Assembly: GCA_036676235.1 (NCBI GenBank)
Contig: JAKFDI010000025.1
Location: forward strand, 1 to 64,000
Direction: 5' to 3'
Length of the DNA stretch: 64,000 nt
DNA from: JAKFDI01 sp036676235
GTDB lineage: Bacteria; Pseudomonadota; Gammaproteobacteria; Burkholderiales; Burkholderiaceae_C
Translations under genes and position numbers: made by a program
In this document: in pieces, positions 1 to 7,989 of the stretch
Position numbering within the stretch: the first letter of the stretch is position 1
Layout of the letters: each line of letters begins with the position of its first letter
The notes under the pieces: generated by a model
The model's database searches: none
Told to the model about the DNA's origin: nothing
The model's input: the letters and a program-made list of their open reading frames with translations, nothing else

Positions 1-31
1 TCAGGGCTGGCAACCTGATGGATCGACAACT

Positions 32-745
32 TCAGCATGAGCAATCACGAGCAATAAACCGCCCATTCGTACTTGCGCTCGTGGAGGTCGACATTTTGTC
101 TACACCCTCTGAGGTATCGAAGGACCTGATGCCGATTCTCGAACCGTCGATCAAGAGTCCCGTTCGGGCTGAGGTATCGAAGGGCTGGTTGTCATCCTGC
201 TGCGCAACGAAGTTCACCGCGGCATCGCTGATGAGGTCGGTGAGGCAGCCGTGGCGCATCACTTCCTCGCCCTGCTCGTACAGGTCGTGGCGCCCGCTCG
301 CATCGAGATGCGAGAAGTAGTCGACCCCGCCCGAGAGCGGGCCGAAGTGGTGCTGGTAGCCGCTCAGCTGCGGGCTGAAGTGCGGCGGGTAGCCGAGGTG
401 CCACTTGCCGAACAGCGCGGTGGCGTAGCCGGCACCGCGCAGCAGCGAGGGCAGGGTGGGGTGCGCGGGGTCCAGGCCCAGCACCTTGTCGCCGCGGGCG
501 CGCGCGGTCATCGGCTCTTCCGCCGCGCCGCGCAGGCGGTACTGCCAGCGGCCCGTCATCAGCGCGAAGCGCGTGGGCGAACACACCGGCGAGTTGGCGT
601 AGCCGTGCGTGAAGCGCAGGCCTGCCGCGGCCAGCGCGTCGAGACAGGGCGACACCGGCGACTCGGCCCGCGCGCCGTAGCAGCCGAGATCGGCATAGCC
701 GAGGTCGTCGGCCAGCACGAAGACGAGGTTCGGCCGCGATGTCAT
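32..745 (-). pseudogene. Truncated sulfatase (N-terminal part only)
   Basis: The first ~180 residues read as a type I sulfatase: an N-terminal LVFVLADDLGYADLGCYG metal-binding segment, the formylglycine signature CSPTR (SPVCSPTRFALMTGR) at about residues 55-60, and GKWHLG further on. Family members are normally 400-550 residues. Here homology stops after ISDAAVNFVAQQ, and the frame runs into two copies of the TTCGATACCTCAG-type intergenic repeat before a stop, giving 237 residues. The catalytic C-terminal part is missing, so the product is unlikely to work. The start ATG overlaps the stop of the upstream Bug remnant, so the two were once translationally coupled (transporter plus sulfatase for a sulfate ester). 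Both genes are now broken. The break coincides with the repeats. Confidence 0.75.
100..190. repeat. Two short intergenic-type repeats inside the sulfatase remnant
   Basis: Two partial copies of the GAGGTATCGAAGG repeat sit at about 111-125 and 161-187. The second carries the full CGTTCGGGCTGAGGTATCGA form. The same family recurs at 11.76-11.93, 17.89-18.37, 48.65-48.76 and 52.08-52.16 kb. Here it lies within the reading frame of the sulfatase and marks the point where sulfatase homology ends. Confidence 0.8.
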
Positions 746-1430
746 CGTCCGTCGGCTTTGATGCCGAGCTTGGTGATCAGGCCCGCCATGCGCTTGGCCA
801 TGGCAGCGAGGCGCGAGGCGGCCTGCTCCGGCGTGTCTGAGACGACGCCGTAGTCGTTGTCTTTGAGCAGCTTCTGCAGCGGCAGCAGGCCCGAACGCTT
901 CTTGCCCGACACCGCCAGCGCCACCAGCTTGCCGGAGGCCACGTGGGGCGCCACCCGCACGTGACCAGGAAGCCCGACTGCACCTGGCCGCCAATCATGT
1001 CGACGAGCGCCGGGTTGGCGCCCTTGTAGGGAATGTGGGTCATCTTCAGGTCGGCGATGTCGGCCAGCAGCGCCATGCCGAGATGGCCGGTGCTGCCGTT
1101 GCCGGCCGAGGCGTAGGTGAGGTCCTGCTTGCGCGCGAGTTCGAGGAACTGCGGCAGCGTCGACACCTGGAGCGACGGATGCACCGCCAGCGTCTGGCCG
1201 AAGGACACCAGCGTGGTGACCGGGCGCAGATCCTTCGCCGGATCGAAGCCCATGCGCGAGCCGTAGAGCACGGGGTTGGAGGTCAGCGCCGCATCCAGCG
1301 TGAACAGCAGGGTGTGGCCGTCGGGCTGGGCCTGCGCCGCCGCCTTGCCGCCCAGGTTGCCGGCGGCACCGGGCTGGTTGACCACGATGACTGTCTGCAC
1401 GAGCCCCGCCGCCATTTCACGGCCGAGCGC
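742..1430 (-). pseudogene. Bug-family (TctC-like) solute-binding protein remnant
   Basis: The main frame (1415 downward) reads VVNQPGAAGNLGGKAAAQAQPDGHTLLF, then YASAGNGSTGHLG and THIPYKGANPALVDMIGGQV, all hallmarks of Bug periplasmic binding proteins of tripartite tricarboxylate-type transporters. Near position 960 the homology changes frame and continues as VAPHVASGKLVALAVSGKKRS to the stop at 742, so there is a single frameshift. The N-terminal signal peptide and first ~50 residues are absent: homology begins abruptly at about 1430 with ALGREMAAGL. The gene is therefore both 5'-truncated and frameshifted. It lies directly upstream of, and overlaps, the truncated sulfatase, consistent with a dead uptake-plus-hydrolysis operon. 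Confidence 0.8.
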
Positions 1431-1633
1431 GCGCCGGACGCCGCCTCGGGCTGCTGGGCAAGAGCGCCCTCGCGCCGCCGCTGGGCGAAGGGCTGGTGCG
1501 ATTGCGCGTGGTGCTGCGCTCGCCGTCCGGTCCGATCGGCCTGTACACCGTGAAGGGACGCATGGTGCCCGCCGAAAGCGCGCTGTTCCAGGCGGCGCTG
1601 GCGGCGGCCGTGGCGGCTCGGCAGACGAAGTAG
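1430..1633 (+). pseudogene. C-terminal fragment of a LysR-type regulator
   Basis: Plus-strand frame ending in TAG at 1631-1633 reads LLGKSALAPPLGEGLVRLRVVL, then GPIGLYTVKGRM and a helix-rich AALAAAVAARQTK tail. This is the usual end of a LysR substrate-binding domain. No helix-turn-helix or start is present, and homology starts at about the same base where the minus-strand Bug remnant begins. A LysR gene divergent from its target operon is the normal arrangement. One deletion taking out the intergenic promoters and both 5' ends explains what remains. Assignment is from the motif pattern only. Confidence 0.6.
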
Positions 1634-1669
1634 CGCGGCCGTCCCGGCAGTTGCGTTCAGCCCAAAGAA

Positions 1670-1699
1670 AAGCCGGCCACCGCGAACGTTGGCCGGCTT
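1670..1699 (-). terminator. Rho-independent terminator after proX
   Basis: Inverted repeat AAGCCGGCCA (1670-1679) and TGGCCGGCTT (1690-1699) with a 10-base loop. On the minus strand the stem is followed by TTTTCTTT, so it terminates the proVWX transcript about 45 bases after the proX stop. Confidence 0.8.
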
Positions 1700-1744
1700 G
1701 ATCGACTGCGGGCCATGTGACCCGCGCCGCAACGCAAAGAGAAA

Positions 1745-2767
1745 TTACTCGCCAGCCGCCTTCAGCGCCGCAGCAATCCAGCCGTCGAAGGTCTTCTGGT
1801 GGCCCTTGATCCAGCCGTCGGTGTGGCGCTCGATGTCCTCGGCCTTGTTCTCGCCGTCACGCATGCGCAGGTTCTGCGCGTTGATGTCGGCCACCGGCAG
1901 ACGCATGATCTCGAACAGCTTGGCTGCGGCGGGGTTCTCGGCGACGAACTTCTTGTTCGCGAGGATGTGCTGGTTGTTCAGCACGAAGCCGTAGTTCTTG
2001 CCGTTGGCCAGCTTCGTGTCCAGGCCCTTCTGCTCGCCGGGCAGCGACGAGAACGGCACCTGCAGCCATGTCACTTCCTTGCCGGGGCGCAGCACGCCGC
2101 TCACCCAGTACGGCGTCCACGTGTAATAGAAGATCGGCTGGCCTTCCTTGTGGCGCGTGATGGTGTCGGCCATCAGCGCGGCGTAGCTGCCCTGCACGTG
2201 CGTCACGTGGTCGCGCAGCTTGTAGGCGTCCAGGTGGTGCTCGATCACCGCCTCGCAGCCCCAGCCCGGCGTGCAGCCGGTGAGGTCTGCCTTGCCGTCG
2301 CCGTCGGTGTCGAACAGCTTGGCGATCTTCGGGTCGCGCAGCTGGTCGATGCTCTTGATGCCGTGCGCATCGGCCGTCTTCTTGTCGATCAGGTAGCCCT
2401 GGGCCGCGCCGGTGGAGTAGGTGCCTGCGCGCGAGAGCTTGGCGTCGCCGCCGGCGTTCTTGTAGAAGTCGTTGTGCAGCGGGTTCCAGTGGTCGGCCAT
2501 GAAGGTCGCGTCGCCGTTGGCGATGGCGATGTGCGCCGTCGGGTACTCGACTTCCTTGATGGGCTTCACGTCGTAGCCCAGCTTCTCGAGCGCGCGGGAC
2601 ACGAGCAGGGTCTGGAAGGTCTCTTCGGCGATGGAACTCTTCAGCGGCTGAACTTCGATGCCCTTGCCGGGCTTGTCCTGCGCGAACGCGGGGGCGCTCA
2701 GGGCGCATGCGAGCAGGCCGGCGCCGAACAGCGTGGCGAATCGGGGCGTGGATCGTGTGAAGGTCAT
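1745..2767 (-). CDS. proX: ProX, glycine betaine/proline-betaine ABC transporter substrate-binding protein
   Basis: This 340-residue protein is the periplasmic receptor of the ProU-type uptake system. A signal peptide ends at about residue 29 (SAPAFA, then QDKPGKG). The mature part follows E. coli ProX closely: SIAEETFQTLLVSRALEKLGY, GAAQGYLIDKKTADAHGI, LFDTDGDGKADLTGC, PGWGCEAV and FYYTWTPYWVS. The tryptophan-containing segments (DHWNPLH, PGWGCE, TWTPYW) correspond to the aromatic cage that binds quaternary amines. It is the last gene of a proV-proW-proX operon, about 60 bases after proW, and is followed by a terminator. Length is typical of the family. Confidence 0.95.
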   Translation of the reverse strand: MTFTRSTPRFATLFGAGLLACALSAPAFAQDKPGKGIEVQPLKSSIAEETFQTLLVSRALEKLGYDVKPIKEVEYPTAHIAIANGDATFMADHWNPLHNDFYKNAGGDAKLSRAGTYSTGAAQGYLIDKKTADAHGIKSIDQLRDPKIAKLFDTDGDGKADLTGCTPGWGCEAVIEHHLDAYKLRDHVTHVQGSYAALMADTITRHKEGQPIFYYTWTPYWVSGVLRPGKEVTWLQVPFSSLPGEQKGLDTKLANGKNYGFVLNNQHILANKKFVAENPAAAKLFEIMRLPVADINAQNLRMRDGENKAEDIERHTDGWIKGHQKTFDGWIAAALKAAGE

Positions 2768-2826
2768 GCGGGTGTTGCCTTTCGTGGTGGTGGAAAAGAG
2801 GGTGGAGCGAGGGTGCGCGGCGCGGC

Positions 2827-4023
2827 TCATGGCGCACGCGGCGCGACGGCCGGTGAAGCTGTCGATGAATCGGTGGGCGCCGCCGCGCGCTTGCGGCGCA
2901 GCAGGCGCAGCGCGAGGCCGATGGGTCCCGTCTGGTACCAGTGGCGCACGCCGCGGCGCGGGCGGCCCATCGACTGCGTGATGCGGTCGAGCACGATGGC
3001 CAGCAGCACGATGCCCAGGCCGCCGACGGTCGCCAGACCCATGTCGAGGCGGCCGATGCCGCGCAGCACCATCTGGCCGAGTCCGCCGACGGCAATCATC
3101 GAGGCGATCACCACCATCGACAGCGACAGCATCAGCGTCTGGTTGACGCCGGCCATGATCGACGGCATGGACAGCGGCAGCTGCACCTTGACGAGCAGTT
3201 GCCACGGCGAGGCGCCGTAGGCGCGCGCGGCTTCGATCAGGTCCGGGCGCACCTGGCGGATGCCCAGGCTGGTGAGGCGTACCAGCGGCGGCAGCGCGAA
3301 GATGATGGTGACAATGGTGCCCGGCACGTTGCCGATGCCGAACAGCATCACCACCGGCACGAGGTACACGAACGCGGGCGTGGTCTGCATCGCGTCGAGC
3401 AGGGGGCGCATGATGCGCTCGGCCCGGTCGCTGTTGGCGAGCAGGATGCCCAGCGGCAGCCCGATCACGAGGCAGAACATCAGCGAGGTCAGCACCAGCG
3501 ACAGCGTGACCATTGCCTCCGGCCAGATGCCCAGCATTGCCACCACCAGCAGCGAGATCATGCTGCCCACGGCCAGCGCGCGGCCGGCGAGCTGCCAGGC
3601 GAGCAGGCCCAGCAGCACGATCATCAGCGGCGCCGGCACGCTCAGCAGCAGGCCTTCGACGCTTGCGAGCGTCGCGTCGATCGGCGTGCGAACGCTCTGG
3701 AAGAACGGGCGGAAGTGCAGCACCGTCCAGTCGAGGCCGGCGTTGATCCAGTCTTCGACGGGCAGCGTGCCGTCCCACAGCTGGTTGATCTGAAAGCCGT
3801 CGCTTGCGGCGGCTGATGCATCGGCGGCCGGGGCATCGAGCCAGTTGTCGCTCGCGGTGGATTCGGCGGGCATGCCGCCCCAGGCGGACGAGGCCTCGCT
3901 CGCCGGTGCGGCGTCGCTTGCCGGCGCGGCGGGTGCGGCCGGCGCATCCCAGGGCGTCGGCTCGGGGGTTGCGGGTTGCATCAAGTCAGTGGCTTGTTCA
4001 TTCATGGCTGCGGGTTCTTCCAT
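2827..4023 (-). CDS. proW: ProW, glycine betaine/proline-betaine ABC transporter permease
   Basis: The 398-residue inner-membrane permease forms the channel for ProX-delivered betaines. The first ~90 residues are a Pro/Ala/Glu-rich cytoplasmic tail (as in E. coli ProW, but longer). Several hydrophobic segments follow, and the EAA loop EAARAYGASPWQLLVKVQLP contacts the ProV ATPase. The start at 4023 is chosen because AAGGGAG lies 8 bases upstream; an in-frame ATG 14 codons earlier has no such site, and one 6 codons later is possible. It follows proV after a 123-base gap that contains a palindromic repeat. Confidence 0.93.
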   Translation of the reverse strand: MEEPAAMNEQATDLMQPATPEPTPWDAPAAPAAPASDAAPASEASSAWGGMPAESTASDNWLDAPAADASAAASDGFQINQLWDGTLPVEDWINAGLDWTVLHFRPFFQSVRTPIDATLASVEGLLLSVPAPLMIVLLGLLAWQLAGRALAVGSMISLLVVAMLGIWPEAMVTLSLVLTSLMFCLVIGLPLGILLANSDRAERIMRPLLDAMQTTPAFVYLVPVVMLFGIGNVPGTIVTIIFALPPLVRLTSLGIRQVRPDLIEAARAYGASPWQLLVKVQLPLSMPSIMAGVNQTLMLSLSMVVIASMIAVGGLGQMVLRGIGRLDMGLATVGGLGIVLLAIVLDRITQSMGRPRRGVRHWYQTGPIGLALRLLRRKRAAAPTDSSTASPAVAPRAP

Positions 4024-4073
4024 CTCGATTGCTCCCTTGCATGAGTCAGAGGTATTCCCAAGCAAACACCACG

Positions 4074-4142
4074 GATCCGGCTCTGCCGGGCCGTCGGTGT
4101 TGCCCCCTTGAGGGGGCGCGCGAAGCGCGTAGGGGGTGGTCC
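4074..4142. repeat. GC-rich palindromic repeat, copy 1
   Basis: It contains CCCCCTTGAGGGGG followed by CGCGCGAAGCGCG, giving two adjacent hairpins. A near-identical copy lies at 57467-57535. In both places the repeat sits within a few bases of the stop codon of a minus-strand gene (proV here, an acyl-CoA dehydrogenase there), so it may act as a transcript 3'-end structure. Confidence 0.8.
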
Positions 4143-4146
4143 AAGC

Positions 4147-5346
4147 TCACGCGGAGCCTTTGTCGAGGAATTTGAGGAGCGTGTTCTTGCTGATGGCACC
4201 GCGGTAGCGGCCGTCGTCGTCGACCACCGGCACGGGGAAGGGCGACTGCGCCACCTGGCCGAAGAGATCGGCCACCGCATCGGTTGCGGCAATGGGCTTC
4301 ACCTCGGGCAGGAAGGCGTGCGAGAGCCCGAGCGGGCCGACGTGGTCTGTCAGCGCCCCGCGCAGCGAATCGGCCGAGGCGATGCCGAGGAACCTCTGCC
4401 GCGGGCACACCACGTAGGCGTAGTCGCGGTCCTCGTCTTCCAGCGTCTTGAGCGCCGCGCGGCAGCCGCGATCCGGGTCCCTCTCCACGACGATCGATCG
4501 CTTGCGCGCGATGTCGCCCGCCTTGAACACCGCCGTCGCGTCCACACCGCGCACGAAGCTGCGCACGTAGTCGTCGGCCGGGTTGCGCAGGATCTCCTCG
4601 GGCGTGCCCACCTGCACCACGTAGCCGTCCTTCATGATGGCGATGCGGTCGCCGATGCGCATGGCCTCGTCGAGGTCGTGCGAGATGAAGACGATGGTGC
4701 GGCGCTGCACCTGCTGCAGCCGCAGCAGCTCGCTCTGCATCTCGGTGCGGATGATGGGGTCGAGCGCCGAGAAGGCCTCGTCCATCAGCAGCACCGATGG
4801 GTCCGAGGCCAGCGCCCGCGCAAGGCCCACGCGCTGCTGCATGCCGCCCGACAGTTCGTCGGGGTAGCTGTCGCCCCAGCCCGCCAGACCCACCTGCTCC
4901 AGCGCGAGGTTGGCCTGTTCGAGGCGCGCTTGCTTGCCGACGCCCGCGAGTTCGAGCCCGAAGGCGGTGTTGTCGCGCACCGTCATGTGCGGCATCAGCG
5001 CGAACGACTGGAACACCATGCTGATGTCCTTGCGCCGCAGCGCACGCAGCTTGGCGTCGGAGTGGCCGTTGATGTCGTCGCCGTCGATGACGATGCGTCC
5101 GGCGGTGGGCTCGATCAGGCGATTGAGCAGCCGCACCAGCGTCGACTTGCCGGAGCCCGACAGGCCCATGATCACGAAGATCTCGCCCGCCTGGATGTCG
5201 AAGCTCGCGTCGAAGACGCCGATCGACTGGCCGGTCCTGGCGAGGATCTCGCTCTTGCTCAGGCCCTCGCGGGCGAGCGTGAGCGCCTGTTCGGGCTGGT
5301 CGCCGAAGACCTTGAAGACGTGGTCGACGAGGATTCCTTTTGCCAT
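4147..5346 (-). CDS. proV: ProV, glycine betaine/proline-betaine ABC transporter ATPase
   Basis: The 399-residue ATP-hydrolysing subunit has Walker A GLSGSGKST, Q-loop MVFQSFALMPH, signature LSGGMQQR, Walker B VLLMDEAFSALD and the switch histidine in ISHDLDEA. The C-terminal ~120 residues (after FVRGVDAT) form the CBS-pair module that senses ionic strength in this family. The start at 5346 is preceded by AAGGAG 9 bases upstream; a longer frame reaching 5490 lacks similarity. First gene of the operon; its likely promoter is 320-380 bases upstream (5665-5730). Confidence 0.95.
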   Translation of the reverse strand: MAKGILVDHVFKVFGDQPEQALTLAREGLSKSEILARTGQSIGVFDASFDIQAGEIFVIMGLSGSGKSTLVRLLNRLIEPTAGRIVIDGDDINGHSDAKLRALRRKDISMVFQSFALMPHMTVRDNTAFGLELAGVGKQARLEQANLALEQVGLAGWGDSYPDELSGGMQQRVGLARALASDPSVLLMDEAFSALDPIIRTEMQSELLRLQQVQRRTIVFISHDLDEAMRIGDRIAIMKDGYVVQVGTPEEILRNPADDYVRSFVRGVDATAVFKAGDIARKRSIVVERDPDRGCRAALKTLEDEDRDYAYVVCPRQRFLGIASADSLRGALTDHVGPLGLSHAFLPEVKPIAATDAVADLFGQVAQSPFPVPVVDDDGRYRGAISKNTLLKFLDKGSA

Positions 5347-5664
5347 GCGGCTGTGCTCCTTGTGAGGTCGATCGGACGTCGCCAAAGACGACGGCGCCAT
5401 GTCACCGGCCCCGAAGGCGGCGCGGCAAACGGCGGCGCGCCATCCCGAAGGGCGGCCCGTGAACACTGAAGACGACATGGGAGACGACACCAGTGCCCGG
5501 CGGGCGCTTCATTCGCAGTACGGCGGGCCTGATCGAGGGGCGCCGTCTGGACGAGCGTGACGTGGCAATGGGGGCCGGAAGTCCGACCGGGCGCCGGGCA
5601 AGGCCCGGCATTGAAACCCTGCGCCGCGACGGGACCGCTGTGGATCCGCGAGTAGCGCAGGGAA
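5347..5664 (-). other. Long untranslated leader of proV
   Basis: No gene is supported between proV and its candidate promoter. Open frames here on either strand show no recognisable protein. If the promoter at 5701-5730 is real this is a leader of about 340 bases, unusually long, and could hold post-transcriptional control. No named riboswitch motif was seen. Confidence 0.4.
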
Positions 5665-5730
5665 GACCAACATGCTTTGTTGGTCGTTAGAAGAGGTAAC
5701 AGTATAACTTTTGGGTCTGATACCGGTCAA
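5665..5730 (-). promoter_or_regulatory. Candidate sigma-70 promoter and operator for proVWX
   Basis: On the minus strand TTGACC (5730-5725), an 18-base spacer and TATACT (5706-5701) make a near-consensus promoter. Fifteen bases further on lies the palindrome GACCAACA (5665-5672) and TGTTGGTC (5678-5685), 8-bp arms around a 5-base centre, where a repressor would block early transcription. It points toward proV, leaving a leader of about 340 bases. The regulator is not identified. Confidence 0.55.
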
Positions 5731-5787
5731 CCGAGTGGGGTTGGCCGGCATCCGGTACAGGCGCCCGAAGGCGCCGTCGCTGCGGGG

Positions 5788-6765
5788 TCAGAAGGCGTGC
5801 GAGATGCCGACGCCGTAGGCCGTCTGCGAGGAGGCGGTGTCCGGGCTGATGTGGCCGAGGCTCGCGTACACCGTCGTGCGCTTGGACAGCGAATAGTCGG
5901 CACCGAGGCCGATGAAGTCGCGGTCGTCGCCGCCGTGGTTCAGATTCAGCTGCGCGTAGCTGGCCTTGAACGTCGTCGCGCCCATCGCGTAGGTGGCGCC
6001 GACGCTCGTCACCTTGGCTTCGTTGTTCGTGCCGTTCTGGCGGCTCTCGTTGTAGGCGCCCATCACCGTCAGCGCTCCGAAGCCGTACTTGCCGCCGAGG
6101 AACACATCGCGGTCGCCACTGCCGTTGCGCTCCACGCCGAGCATCGCGCCCGCGGCGCCGTTCGCGTAGACCAGCGAGCCGGCACGGCTGCGGCCGTTGC
6201 CCGGTGCCGCGGTGCGCTCGGGGCTGCCGCTCAGGTGCACGGTCAGGCCGCCAAAGCTCGGCGAGTCGTAGAACACGCCGCTGTTCACGCGGCCGTATTC
6301 GGCGTTGCCGCCGTTGCTCACGCGATCGGTCGGCGCGTAGTAGTGCCAGAACTGCCACGCCGGCGAGGCGATGCGGTTGAAGTTGCCCCAGGGGTCGAAC
6401 GCCCAGTCCTGGCTCCAGACGGCGGAGAGCGCACGGCCGAGGCGGATGCGGCCGAAATCGCCCTTCAGGCCGACCGTCGCTTCGTCGTGCCAGAACGGCT
6501 TGCCGCCGCTCTCGATGCTGCCCGACTCGATGTCGAAGCGGTGGCTGAGGCGGAAGGTCGCGGCCATGCCGCCGCCGAGGTCTTCGCTGCCCGAGAACGC
6601 GAGATAGCTGCGCTGGATCGTGCCCACGTTCTTCGACTCGTCGAAGTTCCTGTAGACGCCGGCGTCGACGAAGCCGCTGATCGTGATGTTCGATTGGGCG
6701 TGGGCGGAAGCGGCGAGGCCGAGGAGTGCGGCGCCGACGGCGAGGGTGGTCGAGCAGTTTTTCAT
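5788..6765 (-). CDS. Gram-negative general porin
   Basis: A 325-residue outer-membrane trimeric porin of the beta-proteobacterial Omp32/OmpC-like type. The signal peptide MKNCSTTLAVGAALLGLAASAHA is followed by QSNITISGFVDAGVYRN, the usual first strand. Further marks are YLAFSGSEDLGGGMAATFRL, GDFGRIRLGRA (L3 loop region) and the C-terminal strand ending GVGISHAF with the terminal phenylalanine recognised by the BAM machinery. GGAGAA lies upstream of the ATG at 6765. It is a single gene between proV and a VOC gene, all on the same strand; no operon partner is evident. Confidence 0.93.
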   Translation of the reverse strand: MKNCSTTLAVGAALLGLAASAHAQSNITISGFVDAGVYRNFDESKNVGTIQRSYLAFSGSEDLGGGMAATFRLSHRFDIESGSIESGGKPFWHDEATVGLKGDFGRIRLGRALSAVWSQDWAFDPWGNFNRIASPAWQFWHYYAPTDRVSNGGNAEYGRVNSGVFYDSPSFGGLTVHLSGSPERTAAPGNGRSRAGSLVYANGAAGAMLGVERNGSGDRDVFLGGKYGFGALTVMGAYNESRQNGTNNEAKVTSVGATYAMGATTFKASYAQLNLNHGGDDRDFIGLGADYSLSKRTTVYASLGHISPDTASSQTAYGVGISHAF

Positions 6766-7082
6766 TGCGTTTCTCCGGAAGAGTGAGTGAAAGAAGCGCG
6801 AACGGCAGCGCAATGACTGCCGCCGCGTAGACCGTGTCGATGCTTGCGCAGTCGCACGCAGGCAAGGAAACGGAATGCGGGATTCCGAGGCGGTGCCGGC
6901 CCGTGGGCGAGCGGCGATGCGTCGGGGCGAATTGATCGGCGCGCGACGGTGCGTCTTCGGTGCCCGAGGCGGGCGAGGAGGGCGCTGTCGACAAGCCGCC
7001 TTGCGAAGAAGGCGATGCGCGCCGCGCCGGCGCGGCAACCGCGGTACATGCGCTCTGGCGCCTGCTGCGGTTGCTGAAGGAA
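6766..7082. other. Gene-free stretch upstream of the porin
   Basis: About 315 bases with no supported gene. It must hold the porin promoter, but no convincing -35/-10 pair was picked out. Confidence 0.4.
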
Positions 7083-7104
7083 AACGCCTCTGTTCAGAGG
7101 CGTT
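7083..7104 (-). terminator. Terminator after the VOC gene
   Basis: Perfect 9-bp stem AACGCCTCT/AGAGGCGTT around a GTTC loop. On the minus strand it is followed by TTTTCC, so it would end the kinase-VOC transcript about 100 bases past the VOC stop. Confidence 0.7.
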
Positions 7105-7201
7105 CGACGATTCGGGTGAGTCGAGCAGGGCTCGATCCGCGATGTCGCGAAATCGACGGTGTGCCGACTTCGTTACGAGCGGTATCTTAACCGCCGGTTC
7201 T

Positions 7202-7963
7202 TCAGCCGGTCGCCATCGGCACGAAGCGAAGGCGCAGGTTCGTGATGGCTACCGCGCAATCCGCGCGCTCGTGTGCAATGCCGATTTCGCTTGCGCGGGC
7301 CAGTACGGCGGCCACATCGCGCACTGCGAGATCGATGGCGGCCAACCCGTCGGGCGCGGTCTCGTCGGACGGCATGACGCGGATCTCGACACCGCCGGCC
7401 GCCGCCAGGGACACATGCGCCGGCCGGCGCGACACGCGCATCTGCGCGAGCGTCGACCACTGCTCGGCCACGCGCAGCGGGGCCTTCGTGCGCAGCTCCA
7501 CCGCGGTCATGGCGATCGGTGCGTTGTCGCGTGCAGGCGGTGCGGCCATGCCGTCGAACTGCAGCATGCAGCCGCCGCAATCGCGCGGATGCAGCTGCAG
7601 CAGTCGCAGGCCGGGCTCGTCCACGTCGGCGACGACGCGCACGCCCAGCCGCTCGACGCGGCGCCTGCGCTCGTCCATCTCGTCGCAGCCGAAGGTCAGC
7701 GCGAACCCGCCGCCGTTCGGATGCCGCGCGAGAAAGCGATGCGCGGCCGCGCCGGGCCGGATGGGTGCGCAGACCTCCAGTGCGGTTGCGCCGAGGGAGA
7801 GCACGGCGTTCTCGATGCCCCAGAGTTCGGCGCGCGGGTCGCGGTGCACGTCGGGCACGTCGAGCAGCCGCTGCAGCATCCGCACGACGGGATCGAGTTG
7901 CGGCACGACGAGGCACACGCTGCGCAGCGCGGGTGCCGCGCTTGCCGCGGACGCGAGGGGCAT
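7202..7963 (-). CDS. VOC (glyoxalase/dioxygenase fold) superfamily protein
   Basis: A 253-residue protein with two VOC-like halves: LRSVCLVVPQLDPVVRMLQRLLDVPDVHRDP at the N-terminus, ALEVCAPIRPG and a FALTFGCDEMDERRRRVE helix, LHPRDCGGCMLQFD, then a second half ending in IDLAVRDVAAVLARASEIG. It is a paralogue of the protein at 49990-50769 (shared LCLV/VCLVVPQL, VHRDPRAELWG/VCHRDPAVGQFG, LHPRD, DxxVRDV pattern). Its enzymatic role is unknown. VOC proteins of this type often sit in acyl-CoA catabolic clusters. It starts 27 bases after the kinase gene and is probably co-transcribed. The start (7963) rests on similarity to the paralogue, with no strong ribosome site. Confidence 0.75.
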   Translation of the reverse strand: MPLASAASAAPALRSVCLVVPQLDPVVRMLQRLLDVPDVHRDPRAELWGIENAVLSLGATALEVCAPIRPGAAAHRFLARHPNGGGFALTFGCDEMDERRRRVERLGVRVVADVDEPGLRLLQLHPRDCGGCMLQFDGMAAPPARDNAPIAMTAVELRTKAPLRVAEQWSTLAQMRVSRRPAHVSLAAAGGVEIRVMPSDETAPDGLAAIDLAVRDVAAVLARASEIGIAHERADCAVAITNLRLRFVPMATG

Positions 7964-7989
7964 CACGGTCGGTGGCGCGCGATTCAAGT

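Noticed and set aside
1799..3220. Long plus-strand frame of 473 codons opposite proX/proW
   Set aside because: Antisense frame of high-GC coding DNA, with no domain sense; proX and proW on the other strand are clear.
6762..7049. Minus-strand frame extending the porin by about 90 residues
   Set aside because: The extension is Arg-rich and would hide the clear signal peptide starting at ATG 6765.
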